The notes beneath the pieces are model-generated. The model was not told where the DNA came from, did no database searches, and was given only the letters and a program-made list of their open reading frames with translations. Position numbers and translations under genes: made by a program. Positions 1 through 6,978 of a stretch of DNA of 8,771 nt are shown in pieces. Numbering within the stretch: position 1 is the first letter of the stretch; every line of letters starts with the position of its first letter. Source of the stretch: Micavibrio sp. UBA1664 (GTDB taxonomy: Bacteria > Pseudomonadota > Alphaproteobacteria > Micavibrionales > UBA1664). Location of the stretch: positions 1 to 8,771 of the forward strand of contig DCKW01000103.1 of the NCBI GenBank assembly GCA_002320485.1, given 5' to 3'.

Positions 1-1
1 T

Positions 2-355
2 TAATTTAGATTTTTTTAAATTTTTCTCATAAAATCCTGATGAATCCATCAGCAATAAAGGTGTATTTTCAGTAAAATTATAAGGGCGATTCATTCGCCA
101 CAGAGAATAAATTGATTGCAAAAATAATAGGGCAGCGATTGCAACCAAGCCCTGAATGGCAGAGGGTTCACGTTGAATAACAACTGCACCGAAAATAGAA
201 CCGATGGCAATAGTCGTAGCAAAATCATGGCTTGTCATTTTAGAAAAACTTCGTAAGCCGTTCAGTCGCACCAGTGTCAAAATCCCGACATACACAACAA
301 TACAGCTTACAAATATACCGATGATTTGATCTTTATCTATTTCCAGCCATTCCAT
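2..355 (-). CDS. DUF421/YetF-like membrane protein, C-terminus beyond left edge
   Basis: This is the first 118 residues of a reading frame still open at the window edge; the TAA that seems to lie at positions 1-3 is in another frame. Three hydrophobic stretches (about residues 11-30, 45-62 and 66-86) are followed by a soluble part. The stretch LNGLRSFSKMTSHDFATTIA (residues 31-50) matches the pattern of the DUF421 (YetF/YcaP) family: an arginine/glycine turn, then an 'S-x-x-D-F' element leading into the next helix. After residue 95, a segment with TPLLLMDSSG resembles the start of the cytoplasmic domain that normally follows the helices. The family's molecular function is poorly known. The start at 355 is the only reasonable ATG; an AGGG lies upstream but rather far away. 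It sits 40 bases after gpsA on the same strand, so it is probably the third gene of the tsaD-gpsA transcript. Family assignment is from motif memory, not a search. Confidence 0.75.
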   Translation of the reverse strand, partial: MEWLEIDKDQIIGIFVSCIVVYVGILTLVRLNGLRSFSKMTSHDFATTIAIGSIFGAVVIQREPSAIQGLVAIAALLFLQSIYSLWRMNRPYNFTENTPLLLMDSSGFYEKNLKKSKL

Positions 356-395
356 ATTTTTTAAAACAGCCCTGAAAGCGAATAGTTCAGATTAT

Positions 396-1391
396 TTAAC
401 TTGCCATTTTTGCAAACGGTCTATCCAACAATTGCTCAACCCCTTCTTTTAAGGGTAAATCTTCGCACAGACATTGATAAACAGCGTCGGCAATCGGCAT
501 ATCCACCGCATTCGCATAGGCCAGTTTTTTCAACGCCTTTGCAGTGTGTACGCCTTCAGTCACAGAACGGCGTTCCGCCATAATTTCCTCAAGCGTACGC
601 CCCTCGCCCAACATCACACCTAGGGAAAAATTACGTGATTGCATTGATGAGCATGTCAACATCACGTCACCAAAGCCGCACATTCCCATTAATGTCTTTT
701 CCTCGGCGCCCATGGCTTTTGCAAGTCGTCCCATTTCGGCGATACCGCGGGTAATCAATGCGGCCCTTGCATTTTCACCAAGTTTCATTCCATAGACCGC
801 TCCACATGCAATCGCCAAAACATTTTTAACGGCGGCCCCGATTTGCGCACCGATATTATCGGTCGTGACATAGGCACGCAAATTACGGCATCCCAGATTT
901 TGCGCCAATTCCTTTGCGACATCCTTGTTTTTAGATGCAATCGTAACGCCTGTCGGCAGACCGAGGGCAACCTCACGCGCGAAACAAGGGCCCGTTAAAA
1001 CCGCGGGAACCGCATTGGGTATTGTTTCTTCCAACACCTTTGACAGCATCATACCGGTTTCAATTTCAATCCCTTTTGAGCAAATGACGATCGGTTTGCC
1101 GTCAAGCGACTCATGACGCAAGCCCTCAAGCGTGGCCCGAACATATTGTGCCGGTGTTACAATCAAAATGATCGCTGCGTCCTGAACGGCGGAGAGGCTG
1201 TTTGTAACGGTAATATTCTCATTCAACTTAACCCCGGGCAGATAGGTTGAGTTTTCATGATGCAAATTGATCATGTCAACGATATCGTTTTCCCGCGCCC
1301 ATAATTTCACATCGCGTCCGGCCTCGGCCTGAATATGGGCAAGAGCCGTTCCCCACGCTCCCGCACCGACCACTGCAACAGTTTTTGTCAT
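396..1391 (-). CDS. gpsA: Glycerol-3-phosphate dehydrogenase [NAD(P)+]
   Basis: GpsA reduces dihydroxyacetone phosphate to sn-glycerol-3-phosphate in the cytoplasm and so feeds phospholipid synthesis. The 331-residue product has the usual length. Visible signatures are the Rossmann loop GAGAWGTA (G9-x-G11-x-x-G14), VTPAQ (79-83), SKGIE (105-109), GPCFAREVA (134-142), the catalytic lysine in GAAVKN (K189), NARA with TRGIAEM (207-220), and GFGDVMLTCSSMQSRN (239-254) near the glycerol phosphate site. Most relatives have GPSFA where this one has GPCFA; I do not expect this to abolish activity. The ATG start overlaps the tsaD stop as ATGA (1388-1391). An AAAAAGGA ribosome binding site (minus strand, 1398-1405) lies six bases upstream inside tsaD, so translation is probably coupled. 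Essentially certain as a family call. Confidence 0.97.
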   Translation of the reverse strand: MTKTVAVVGAGAWGTALAHIQAEAGRDVKLWARENDIVDMINLHHENSTYLPGVKLNENITVTNSLSAVQDAAIILIVTPAQYVRATLEGLRHESLDGKPIVICSKGIEIETGMMLSKVLEETIPNAVPAVLTGPCFAREVALGLPTGVTIASKNKDVAKELAQNLGCRNLRAYVTTDNIGAQIGAAVKNVLAIACGAVYGMKLGENARAALITRGIAEMGRLAKAMGAEEKTLMGMCGFGDVMLTCSSMQSRNFSLGVMLGEGRTLEEIMAERRSVTEGVHTAKALKKLAYANAVDMPIADAVYQCLCEDLPLKEGVEQLLDRPFAKMAS

Positions 1392-2437
1392 ATATTATCC
1401 TTTTTCAATTCTTCCAGCGGCCAACGCGGGCGGGCTTTCATAGCCATTGTATCCGTCCATCCACGGGACAGCCGCTCTATCCCTACCCAAGCAATCATTG
1501 CACCATTATCGGTACATAAATGTGCCGGTGGAGCAGTAAAAATCATATTATGGCTATCTGTCAAGCGTGTTAAACGCGCCTTGATTGTCTCGTTGGCCGC
1601 AACGCCGCCGCCTGACACGATATGGCCTTTTTCCACGTGCGGGTAACATGTGGTGAATATGGAGATAGCATTTTTCATGCGATTGTCCATAACATCGGCA
1701 ACCGCATCCTCCATTGCCGCCGCCAGCATAATTTTATCCCCGTCCCCCTTCAAATCGTCACAATATCGCAATACGGCGGTTTTTAACCCCGAAAAGGAAA
1801 AATCGCACCCCTGCCGCCCTTTCATCGGACGCGGTAGAGGGAATTTTTCAGCCGCCGCCTGTCGGTCAGTACATTGCGCCGCCAGTTGTGCCACATATTT
1901 TCCACCGGGAAAGGGTAGACCCAGCATACGCCCGACCTTATCAAAACATTCCCCGACCGCATCATCCAATGACGTTCCCAATAGCTCATAATTTCCTAAA
2001 CCATGTGCAATCAGGATTTGCGTATGCGCTCCGGAGACCAACAGAACAAGATAAGGAAATTCGACCCCGTCCGATAAACGCGGGGACAAAATATGGCCTT
2101 CCAGATGATTAACGCCGATAAAAGGCTTGTTCTTTATGGCGGCCATGGTCTTACCCGCCATCATTCCCACAATAACGCCGCCGATAAGACCGGGACCGCA
2201 TGTTGCGGCAATACCGTCGATATCATCCAGGCCAAGCCCTGCATCATCCAGCGCCATCTGAACGATTTGCTCGATCTGATCCATATGCGCCCGGGCGGCA
2301 ATTTCAGGCACGACCCCGCCAAAGCGCGCATGATCGCGAATTTGCGAGGATACGATATTTGATAAAATGGTTCCCTTTTCATCAACCACAGCCGCCGCCG
2401 TTTCATCACAGGAGCTTTCTATCCCCATTACAATCAT
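1388..2437 (-). CDS. tsaD: tRNA N6-adenosine threonylcarbamoyltransferase TsaD
   Basis: TsaD (also Gcp/YgjD) moves the threonylcarbamoyl group from TC-AMP to A37 of ANN-decoding tRNAs, working with TsaB and TsaE. The 349-residue product is full length. It shows the N-terminal GIESSCDETAAAV (residues 5-17), the metal ligands of NHLEGH (H111, H115), LLVSGAHTQ (132-140), LDDAVGECFDKVGRM (157-171), DFSFSGLKTA (212-221), VSGGGVAAN (274-282) and the acidic ligand in CTDNGAM (D310). Every catalytic element I can check is present. Two in-frame ATGs (2437 and 2428) are possible. Neither has a strong ribosome binding site; the first is chosen because relatives usually carry a few residues before the GIE motif. 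It is divergent from hemC across 86 bases and overlaps gpsA by four bases. Confidence 0.97.
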   Translation of the reverse strand: MIVMGIESSCDETAAAVVDEKGTILSNIVSSQIRDHARFGGVVPEIAARAHMDQIEQIVQMALDDAGLGLDDIDGIAATCGPGLIGGVIVGMMAGKTMAAIKNKPFIGVNHLEGHILSPRLSDGVEFPYLVLLVSGAHTQILIAHGLGNYELLGTSLDDAVGECFDKVGRMLGLPFPGGKYVAQLAAQCTDRQAAAEKFPLPRPMKGRQGCDFSFSGLKTAVLRYCDDLKGDGDKIMLAAAMEDAVADVMDNRMKNAISIFTTCYPHVEKGHIVSGGGVAANETIKARLTRLTDSHNMIFTAPPAHLCTDNGAMIAWVGIERLSRGWTDTMAMKARPRWPLEELKKDNI

Positions 2438-2523
2438 GATCTTTTACACTTTACTCTTTAAATTTATTTTAAAAGGTTTTATCAAAGGACAAGAAAAAAG
2501 AAAACCGGAACTAAGTATTTGCC
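2438..2523. promoter_or_regulatory. Divergent promoter gap between tsaD and hemC
   Basis: This is an 86-base AT-rich gap between two divergent gene sets, so it must hold promoters for both unless transcription starts inside the genes. On the minus strand, TTGATA (2480-2485 read in reverse) could serve as a -35 box for tsaD, but I see no convincing -10 box at the right spacing. On the plus strand, TTTACA/TTTACT-like hexamers precede AT-rich sequence in front of hemC. Neither gene has a strong Shine-Dalgarno sequence here. Exact promoter elements are not resolved. Confidence 0.45.
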
Positions 2524-3456
2524 ATGAAAATCGGAACACGGGGCAGCAAACTTGCCCTTATACAGGCACAACAACTTGTCGATACACTAAAAGCCAAAAA
2601 TCCCGGAATCGATGTTGAAATCGTCATCATCCGCACATCCGGAGACTGGAAACCATCGGACGGAGAGACTTTATTATCCGAAGCGGCAGGCGGAAAAGGC
2701 TTGTTTGCAAAGGAAATTGAAATGGCCTTGCTGGACAGACGCATTGATGTCGGGGTTCATTCATTGAAAGACGTTCCAACATTTTTGACGCCGCAACTAA
2801 GTCTTACCCACGTTTTAAAAGGAAAAGACCCGCGTGATGCTTTTGTTTCCGACAAGGCGGGATCACTGGACGAGCTTCCTGCAGGAAGTGTTGTCGGCAC
2901 TTCCAGTATGCGCCGCAAGGCAATCGTATTGTCACGCCGTCCTGATTTACAGGTTGTTCCATTACGTGGAAATGTTGATACGCGTTTGCAAAAAATGCGT
3001 GATGGGCAAGTGGACGCCCTGATTTTGGCCGCCGCAGGGTTGCAACGTATGAATCTGGAGCATGAAATTGCATCCTATCTGGAACCTGAAGCCATGCTTC
3101 CCGCCGTTTGCCAAGGAATTATCGGTATGGAAATCCGCGTTAATGACCGTGACAGCGCTGAAATCCTCGACACAATCCACGACTATACAACCGGTATGCG
3201 TGCCAGTGCCGAACGGTCAATGCTTGCCGTCCTTGACGGTTCATGCCGTACGCCGATCGGATCGTACGGACAATGGCTGGATGATACCACGATGCGTTTG
3301 CGCGGATTGGTTGCCTCACCGAACGGAATAGAGGTTTATCATGCCGAGGAAACCGCCACCGTCAAAACGGAAGAAGATGCCTATGCTCTGGGATTACGCG
3401 TCGGAAAACTATTAAAACAAAAAACCCCGCAAGATTATCTGCAAGTTCATGGCTAA
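2524..3456 (+). CDS. hemC: Porphobilinogen deaminase (hydroxymethylbilane synthase)
   Basis: HemC joins four porphobilinogen units into hydroxymethylbilane, the linear precursor of uroporphyrinogen III in haem synthesis. The 310-residue product matches the family length. Signatures include IGTRGSKLALIQA (residues 3-15), the substrate-binding RTSGD, VHSLKDVP with the catalytic aspartate D83, GTSSMRRKA followed by LRGNVDTRL, and DGSCRTPIGSY, whose C241 carries the dipyrromethane cofactor. All key residues are present, so the enzyme should be active. The ATG at 2524 begins directly before the conserved IGTRGS strand, which fixes the start, although only a distant GGAA is visible upstream. The gene heads a run of overlapping plus-strand genes: its stop overlaps the hemD start by eight bases, and hydroxymethylbilane is the substrate of HemD. 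Confidence 0.98.
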   Translation: MKIGTRGSKLALIQAQQLVDTLKAKNPGIDVEIVIIRTSGDWKPSDGETLLSEAAGGKGLFAKEIEMALLDRRIDVGVHSLKDVPTFLTPQLSLTHVLKGKDPRDAFVSDKAGSLDELPAGSVVGTSSMRRKAIVLSRRPDLQVVPLRGNVDTRLQKMRDGQVDALILAAAGLQRMNLEHEIASYLEPEAMLPAVCQGIIGMEIRVNDRDSAEILDTIHDYTTGMRASAERSMLAVLDGSCRTPIGSYGQWLDDTTMRLRGLVASPNGIEVYHAEETATVKTEEDAYALGLRVGKLLKQKTPQDYLQVHG

Positions 3457-4117
3457 GTCTGATGCCGCCGTCCTGATTACCAGCACGCAACCGCGCGCCG
3501 AAAAATTTGTTTATGATTTGCAGTCTGATGGCATGGAAGCCCTTGCTTGCCCTGCGTTGCTTGTCCAAACTGTGGAGACACCGATGCCGCAAGGCGAGTT
3601 TGATGCCATGCTGATTACCAGCAGTCATGTTTTGCATACCTCTTTGCCCCTCCATCTGCCGGCCATTGCAATTGGCGAGGAAACCGCCCGTCAGGCCCAA
3701 GATATGGGATTAGATATTACCCAGACAGGTTATGATAACTTGCAATCCATGGATCTGTCTGCATACACCTCCATTTTATATCCTTGTGCGATGCAGCCAA
3801 GCCTGATTCCGCCGCATACAACACCATGGGCACTGTATCACACAATCGCCAATCCAGAATTCACAATTCCCCCGGCAACCGAAATTATTTGCCTATTTTC
3901 CGTTAAGGGAGCCCAAGCCGTCAAACCGCACTGCCGCCGCGACCATACTATTTTGTGTCTCTCACAAGCAATTGCAGACGTATTTGACAATCATCCGATT
4001 GACAATCTTGCCGTTTGTGCGCGGCCGCGCTATGATACCATGAAAGAATTAATTAAAAAAAGGGTGTACGCTCATGACGCATACAGACGGAATGAAAGAT
4101 GTAGAAAAACTGATTGA
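3449..4117 (+). CDS. hemD: Uroporphyrinogen-III synthase, divergent
   Basis: HemD closes and inverts ring D of hydroxymethylbilane to give uroporphyrinogen III. HemD is one of the least conserved haem enzymes, so context matters. The gene directly follows and overlaps hemC by eight bases, and the 222-residue length suits the two-lobed fold. Family-like elements are VLITSTQPRAEKF at the first strand (8-20), G28 and P35 of the first lobe, LITSSHVLHT (55-64), IGEETARQAQDMGLDI (75-90), FSVKGAQAV (150-158) in the place of the usual 'tS..a', CLSQAIADVF (170-179) and ARPRYDTMKELI (191-202). No strong ribosome binding site precedes the ATG, consistent with translational coupling to hemC. The last 14 or so residues are encoded in the overlap with the next gene and look unlike family sequence, so they may be a read-on extension. 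Confidence 0.88.
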   Translation: MAKSDAAVLITSTQPRAEKFVYDLQSDGMEALACPALLVQTVETPMPQGEFDAMLITSSHVLHTSLPLHLPAIAIGEETARQAQDMGLDITQTGYDNLQSMDLSAYTSILYPCAMQPSLIPPHTTPWALYHTIANPEFTIPPATEIICLFSVKGAQAVKPHCRRDHTILCLSQAIADVFDNHPIDNLAVCARPRYDTMKELIKKRVYAHDAYRRNERCRKTD

Positions 4118-5636
4118 CCGCTTTGGTGGCATGCGGCCAATGGCCCGTACCATTGATGTGCCGGTCTCCACTATACAGGGTTGGAAAAAGCGGGATTTTA
4201 TACCTGCCGACCGTATAGGGGATATCGTTCGCGCTGCGCGCACCAACCGCGTTTCGCTGGACGGGCTGGGCATTACTCCGGCCGCAAACCACAGTCGTAA
4301 TACGGATTCTGTGACTGTTACGGATACCGCAACGTTGTCATCTGCTGCTTCTGCTTCCCCATCAGCCTCACCTTTACGCCCCAGAATTGAGGAGCAGCCT
4401 GACTATAGCGCTAAAACCACATCCCGCAAAACCCATGAGCAAATAGCGGCATTGAACGTAGCGCAACTGCGCCGCGATGCCGTTAAACGGTCGATGATAA
4501 CCACTATAGGTATCCTTGTTTTATTAGGCGGAATCGGATTTGTACTGTTTGGTAAAGAGGCCAAAGATCTGAACAATATCGTCCGTAATCAGGATGAAAT
4601 GGACCAACGCCTGACCAAATTCCGCAGCGATTACGACAGTTTTGAAACGACCGTTTCCGAGGGTTTGAATACCACCAATAACCGTATCAGCGAGGTTGCG
4701 GGTGTCGTTGGCGTTCAACGTGATAGCGAGGGGAATGTTGTTTTGAATAACGATATGACAATGGCAGAGCGTGTCACCGCATTGGAAAGCCGCCTTCGCG
4801 CGGCGGGAGAGGATATTGATGTCGGACAGTTAATGTCACGCTTTACCGCCATGACAGGTACACAGGAAGGACAGGACAGCGCCAATGCCGTAATGGCTGA
4901 GTTAAAAACTGTCGTTGACGGTATTCAGGCCCGCATGGGTGATATGGATGCAGCCCTGAATCAGGCAAAGGCGGAAAATGCCGAATTGGCGGAATCTTTG
5001 CAAAATGTGACGGGACGTGATTTATCTGCCGCCGCCATGTTATTGGCCATGACGCAAATGCGTGAAAGCCTGAACCGATCTGAGCCCTTTGCCGATGATT
5101 TGCAGGTTTTGCAAAATCTTGTCGGGGAAGATGATCCCGAACTGACTGCATCAATCAACCGTCTTGCCCCTTATGCCGAAAGCGGGGTTTTAACGCCAGA
5201 GGGACTTTCGGCTGAACTGCGCGGATTGACGGGCGAGATTATTGCCGCCTCACTGCGTGGCGAGGATGTATCGGTTAAGGAAAAAATGGCGGCGCGTCTG
5301 GGGCAAATTCTGTCCATTGAAAAGGACGGTAAACCCGTTATGGGCATTAAGGAACAAACGATTATTGCCAGGGCGCAAACCGCGCTTGACCAGGGCGATG
5401 TTGCTGCGGCCGTCCGTGAACTGAACAAGCTTGAGGGGCCAGCAGCGGAGGCCGCTGCTCCGGTAACATTGCAGGCACAGGGAACTTTGAATGCCCAAAA
5501 CACGATCGACATGTTAATGCAAAATATGTTGACGAAATTGCAGGACCCTAACCAGATAAAGGGAATGATACAGACCTTGCCGGCACAGATTAAAAACCAG
5601 ATCAACGGCACCAAGCCCATTATCCTCACAGAATAG
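4074..5636 (+). CDS. Mic60/mitofilin-like inner-membrane protein with N-terminal helix-turn-helix
   Basis: This is a 520-residue protein placed right after hemC-hemD, where alphaproteobacteria commonly carry the Mic60 homologue (COG4223), an inner-membrane protein linked to membrane curvature and envelope contacts. Residues 7-65 look like a small helix-turn-helix domain, with FGGMRPMARTIDVP then VSTIQGWKKR (31-40) as recognition helix, followed by IPADR. Residues 70-118 form a Ser/Thr/Ala/Pro-rich linker. One membrane helix follows (about 141-160) after a basic stretch, which predicts the N-terminus in the cytoplasm. Residues 165-310 are helical and probably coiled coil. Residues 313-460 carry the mitofilin-like pattern: AMLLAMTQMRESL, SEPFADDLQVL, LAPYAESGVLTPEGL and GDVAAAVRELNKLEG. 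AGGG at 4061-4064 lies nine bases before the chosen ATG; ATG 4092 (residue 7) is an alternative. The start overlaps hemD by 44 bases. The Mic60 call is from pattern and position. Confidence 0.82.
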   Translation: MTHTDGMKDVEKLIDRFGGMRPMARTIDVPVSTIQGWKKRDFIPADRIGDIVRAARTNRVSLDGLGITPAANHSRNTDSVTVTDTATLSSAASASPSASPLRPRIEEQPDYSAKTTSRKTHEQIAALNVAQLRRDAVKRSMITTIGILVLLGGIGFVLFGKEAKDLNNIVRNQDEMDQRLTKFRSDYDSFETTVSEGLNTTNNRISEVAGVVGVQRDSEGNVVLNNDMTMAERVTALESRLRAAGEDIDVGQLMSRFTAMTGTQEGQDSANAVMAELKTVVDGIQARMGDMDAALNQAKAENAELAESLQNVTGRDLSAAAMLLAMTQMRESLNRSEPFADDLQVLQNLVGEDDPELTASINRLAPYAESGVLTPEGLSAELRGLTGEIIAASLRGEDVSVKEKMAARLGQILSIEKDGKPVMGIKEQTIIARAQTALDQGDVAAAVRELNKLEGPAAEAAAPVTLQAQGTLNAQNTIDMLMQNMLTKLQDPNQIKGMIQTLPAQIKNQINGTKPIILTE

Positions 5637-5664
5637 ATTGAGGTCATTTATTATAAAAAACTGG

Positions 5665-5691
5665 CTTGATAGCTTGAATTAAGCTATCAAG
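5665..5691 (+). promoter_or_regulatory. Perfect 11-bp inverted repeat covering the HAD gene ribosome binding site
   Basis: CTTGATAGCTT (5665-5675) and AAGCTATCAAG (5681-5691) are perfect reverse complements separated by the five bases GAATT. In RNA they would form a strong hairpin. The only plausible Shine-Dalgarno sequence for the next gene, AAGG at 5689-5692, is mostly inside the right arm, and the ATG is at 5698. There is no T-run after it, so a standard intrinsic terminator is unlikely. Either translational control by RBS occlusion or a dyad operator for a regulator would fit. Confidence 0.6.
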
Positions 5692-5697
5692 GTCCGC

Positions 5698-6378
5698 ATG
5701 AAAGACAAAATCAAAACCCTTGTATGGGATCTGGATAATACGCTTTATAAATTTTACCCTGAACAGGTGGACGCATGGAACCGCGCCACAGTGGATTACG
5801 CCTTGCAAAACGGCGTGACACTTCCCTATGACGAAGCGTTAAAACTGGCCGAGGACGGATGGCTGAGCCATCGTAATTCAGGCCATCACTTTACCCATAC
5901 CCACGGATTATGTTCCCGCCAAATGCATATCGGCGTAAACAATCATTTATCGGAAAAAATGGTGACCGCGTGTCTTGAAACGCCCGAATTGATGAAAGCG
6001 ATGCGCGAATATCGTCATGTGATCCTGACGTTTGCGGTGCGCGACTGGGCCAAACGTGTCTTGGAGCATACAAAATTGGCGGAATTTTTCGAGCCAGATT
6101 ACATTTTAGGGGCAGAGGATTACAATTTCGAGGATAAAGCGCACAGCGCGCGCGGCATTTTGACCGCTTTGGAATTAACGGGGGCGACACCCGACGAGGT
6201 TTTATTCGTAGAGGACACATTACCGAATTTGAAGCCCGCTAAAGAAGAGGCAGGCGTTAATACGGCTTATTTACATCACAGCCGGCCAATGAACGATAAT
6301 GACATGGGATTTGTGGATTTAAAGGTTCAGGATACGCCGGAATTACTAAAATGGTTTAAGGAAATTCCGTCCACTTGA
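5698..6378 (+). CDS. HAD-superfamily hydrolase, possible nucleotidase-type phosphatase
   Basis: This 226-residue cytoplasmic enzyme has the four HAD motifs. Motif I is WDLDNTLY with nucleophile D11 and acid/base D13. Motif II is the threonine of VILTF (T111). Motif III is K147 in FEDKAHSARG. Motif IV is VEDTLPNLKPAKE (E172, D173). The helical cap between motifs I and II spans about residues 20-100, as in HAD subfamily IA, and the closing pattern is like that of pyrimidine 5'-nucleotidases of the SDT1 type, which dephosphorylate nucleoside monophosphates. The substrate cannot be told from sequence alone. The usual 'TN' after motif II is TF here, and the cap has a histidine-rich run (about residues 58-83). 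The gene lies 61 bases after the Mic60-like gene, with an inverted repeat over its ribosome binding site, and is followed by a terminator. Superfamily is certain; subfamily is moderate. Confidence 0.88.
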   Translation: MKDKIKTLVWDLDNTLYKFYPEQVDAWNRATVDYALQNGVTLPYDEALKLAEDGWLSHRNSGHHFTHTHGLCSRQMHIGVNNHLSEKMVTACLETPELMKAMREYRHVILTFAVRDWAKRVLEHTKLAEFFEPDYILGAEDYNFEDKAHSARGILTALELTGATPDEVLFVEDTLPNLKPAKEEAGVNTAYLHHSRPMNDNDMGFVDLKVQDTPELLKWFKEIPST

Positions 6379-6391
6379 AAATACAACAACA

Positions 6392-6417
6392 AAAAAGGGC
6401 CGCAAAGGGCCCTTTTT
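6392..6417. terminator. Bidirectional intrinsic terminator between convergent genes
   Basis: AAAAAGGGCC (6392-6401) pairs with GGCCCTTTTT (6408-6417) around a six-base loop. The G/C core is flanked by an A-run and a T-run, so transcripts from the HAD gene (plus) and from the PRC-barrel gene (minus) both end in U-runs here. Confidence 0.9.
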
Positions 6418-6451
6418 CGCGAGAAGGTCACTCTCTGCTTTTATGATATGA

Positions 6452-6817
6452 TTATGCGGCCATACGGTCGTCAAAATCATCACCATAAAAATTGTAAACC
6501 TGGTCGCTAAAAGATTTGTCTGCCATATTAGGCCAGTTGTTTTTATCAAATCCGGGTGCCTGTTTTAAACGCTCTTTATCGACATTCAAAACCATGCATT
6601 TATTTTCCGTATCAACTGACATTGCTTTTGCAGGAACGGCAAAATACTTGTCGCCCATACCTAAAAAACCACCAAAAGACAGAACATAATATTTCACCTG
6701 ACCGTTGGCCGTATCAATCATAATATCTTTAATATGACCCAAATTTTCATTTTGTGCGTTGCGAACATCATCGTTGATGATGGTTTCTGCTGATAAAAGT
6801 GGATGATTATATTTCAT
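6452..6817 (-). CDS. PRC-barrel domain protein
   Basis: This 121-residue soluble protein has a PRC-barrel fold pattern. After LLSAETIINDDVRN come NLGHIKDIMIDTANGQVKYY (residues 25-44), VLSFGGFLGMGDKYFAVPAK (45-64) and the strand with CMVLNVDKERLKQAPGF (74-90). The 'G-x-I-x-D-x-x-I-D-x-x-x-G-x-V' opening and the 'G-x-G-x-K-x-x-A-V-P' turn are the family's hallmarks. The acidic C-terminus ends with DDFDDRMAA. Small single-domain PRC-barrel proteins are common in general stress regulons of alphaproteobacteria, but their biochemical role is unclear. The ATG at 6817 is chosen because GAAAGGA (minus strand, 6824-6830) lies six bases upstream; a longer frame from 6862 would place that ribosome binding site inside the gene. 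It is divergent from the small peptide gene, and an EcfG-like promoter motif lies upstream. Confidence 0.9.
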   Translation of the reverse strand: MKYNHPLLSAETIINDDVRNAQNENLGHIKDIMIDTANGQVKYYVLSFGGFLGMGDKYFAVPAKAMSVDTENKCMVLNVDKERLKQAPGFDKNNWPNMADKSFSDQVYNFYGDDFDDRMAA

Positions 6818-6857
6818 AATATATCCTTTCTCTATGTTGTTTAACGAATACTTATCA

Positions 6858-6883
6858 AACAAAATCCCTGCTGATTAAGTTCC
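6858..6883 (-). promoter_or_regulatory. Possible EcfG-type promoter for the PRC-barrel gene
   Basis: Read on the minus strand, GGAAC (6883-6879) is followed after 17 bases by TGTT (6861-6858). The known consensus of the alphaproteobacterial general stress sigma factor EcfG is GGAAC, 16-17 bases, CGTT. The -35 is perfect and the -10 differs by one base. A transcript start near 6850 would leave a leader of about 30 bases before the ATG at 6817. Short motifs can occur by chance. Confidence 0.5.
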
Positions 6884-6905
6884 TGCAACAATTATGACCT
6901 TTTTG

Positions 6906-6930
6906 TGAACCAAACTTGAAATTAAACGTT
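6906..6930 (+). promoter_or_regulatory. Possible EcfG-type promoter for the small-peptide/membrane-protein operon
   Basis: TGAAC (6906-6910), a 16-base spacer and CGTT (6927-6930) match the EcfG consensus GGAAC-N16/17-CGTT at all but one base. The motif lies about 50 bases before the first start codon of the operon. It is back-to-back with a similar minus-strand motif in the same 161-base gap, which strengthens both. Confidence 0.55.
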
Positions 6931-6978
6931 AACTGTCTGGTTTATCAATGAATTCACAAACAAACGGAGGTATCAAAA

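Noticed and set aside
1650..1991. A 113-codon plus-strand frame inside tsaD
   Set aside because: It is antisense to a gene with all TsaD motifs intact and has no recognisable product.
5171..5647. A 158-codon open frame on the minus strand
   Set aside because: It lies entirely antisense to the Mic60-like gene, which has clear domain patterns. The antisense product has no recognisable motif and is an expected shadow.
5665..5691. The inverted repeat before the HAD gene as an intrinsic terminator
   Set aside because: There is no T-run on the plus side of the stem and the stem abuts a start codon, so a terminator for the Mic60-like gene is not supported.
6818..6862. Extended start of the PRC-barrel gene at 6862
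   Set aside because: The good ribosome binding site at 6824-6830 serves the ATG at 6817. The extension would overlap the putative promoter and adds no family sequence.
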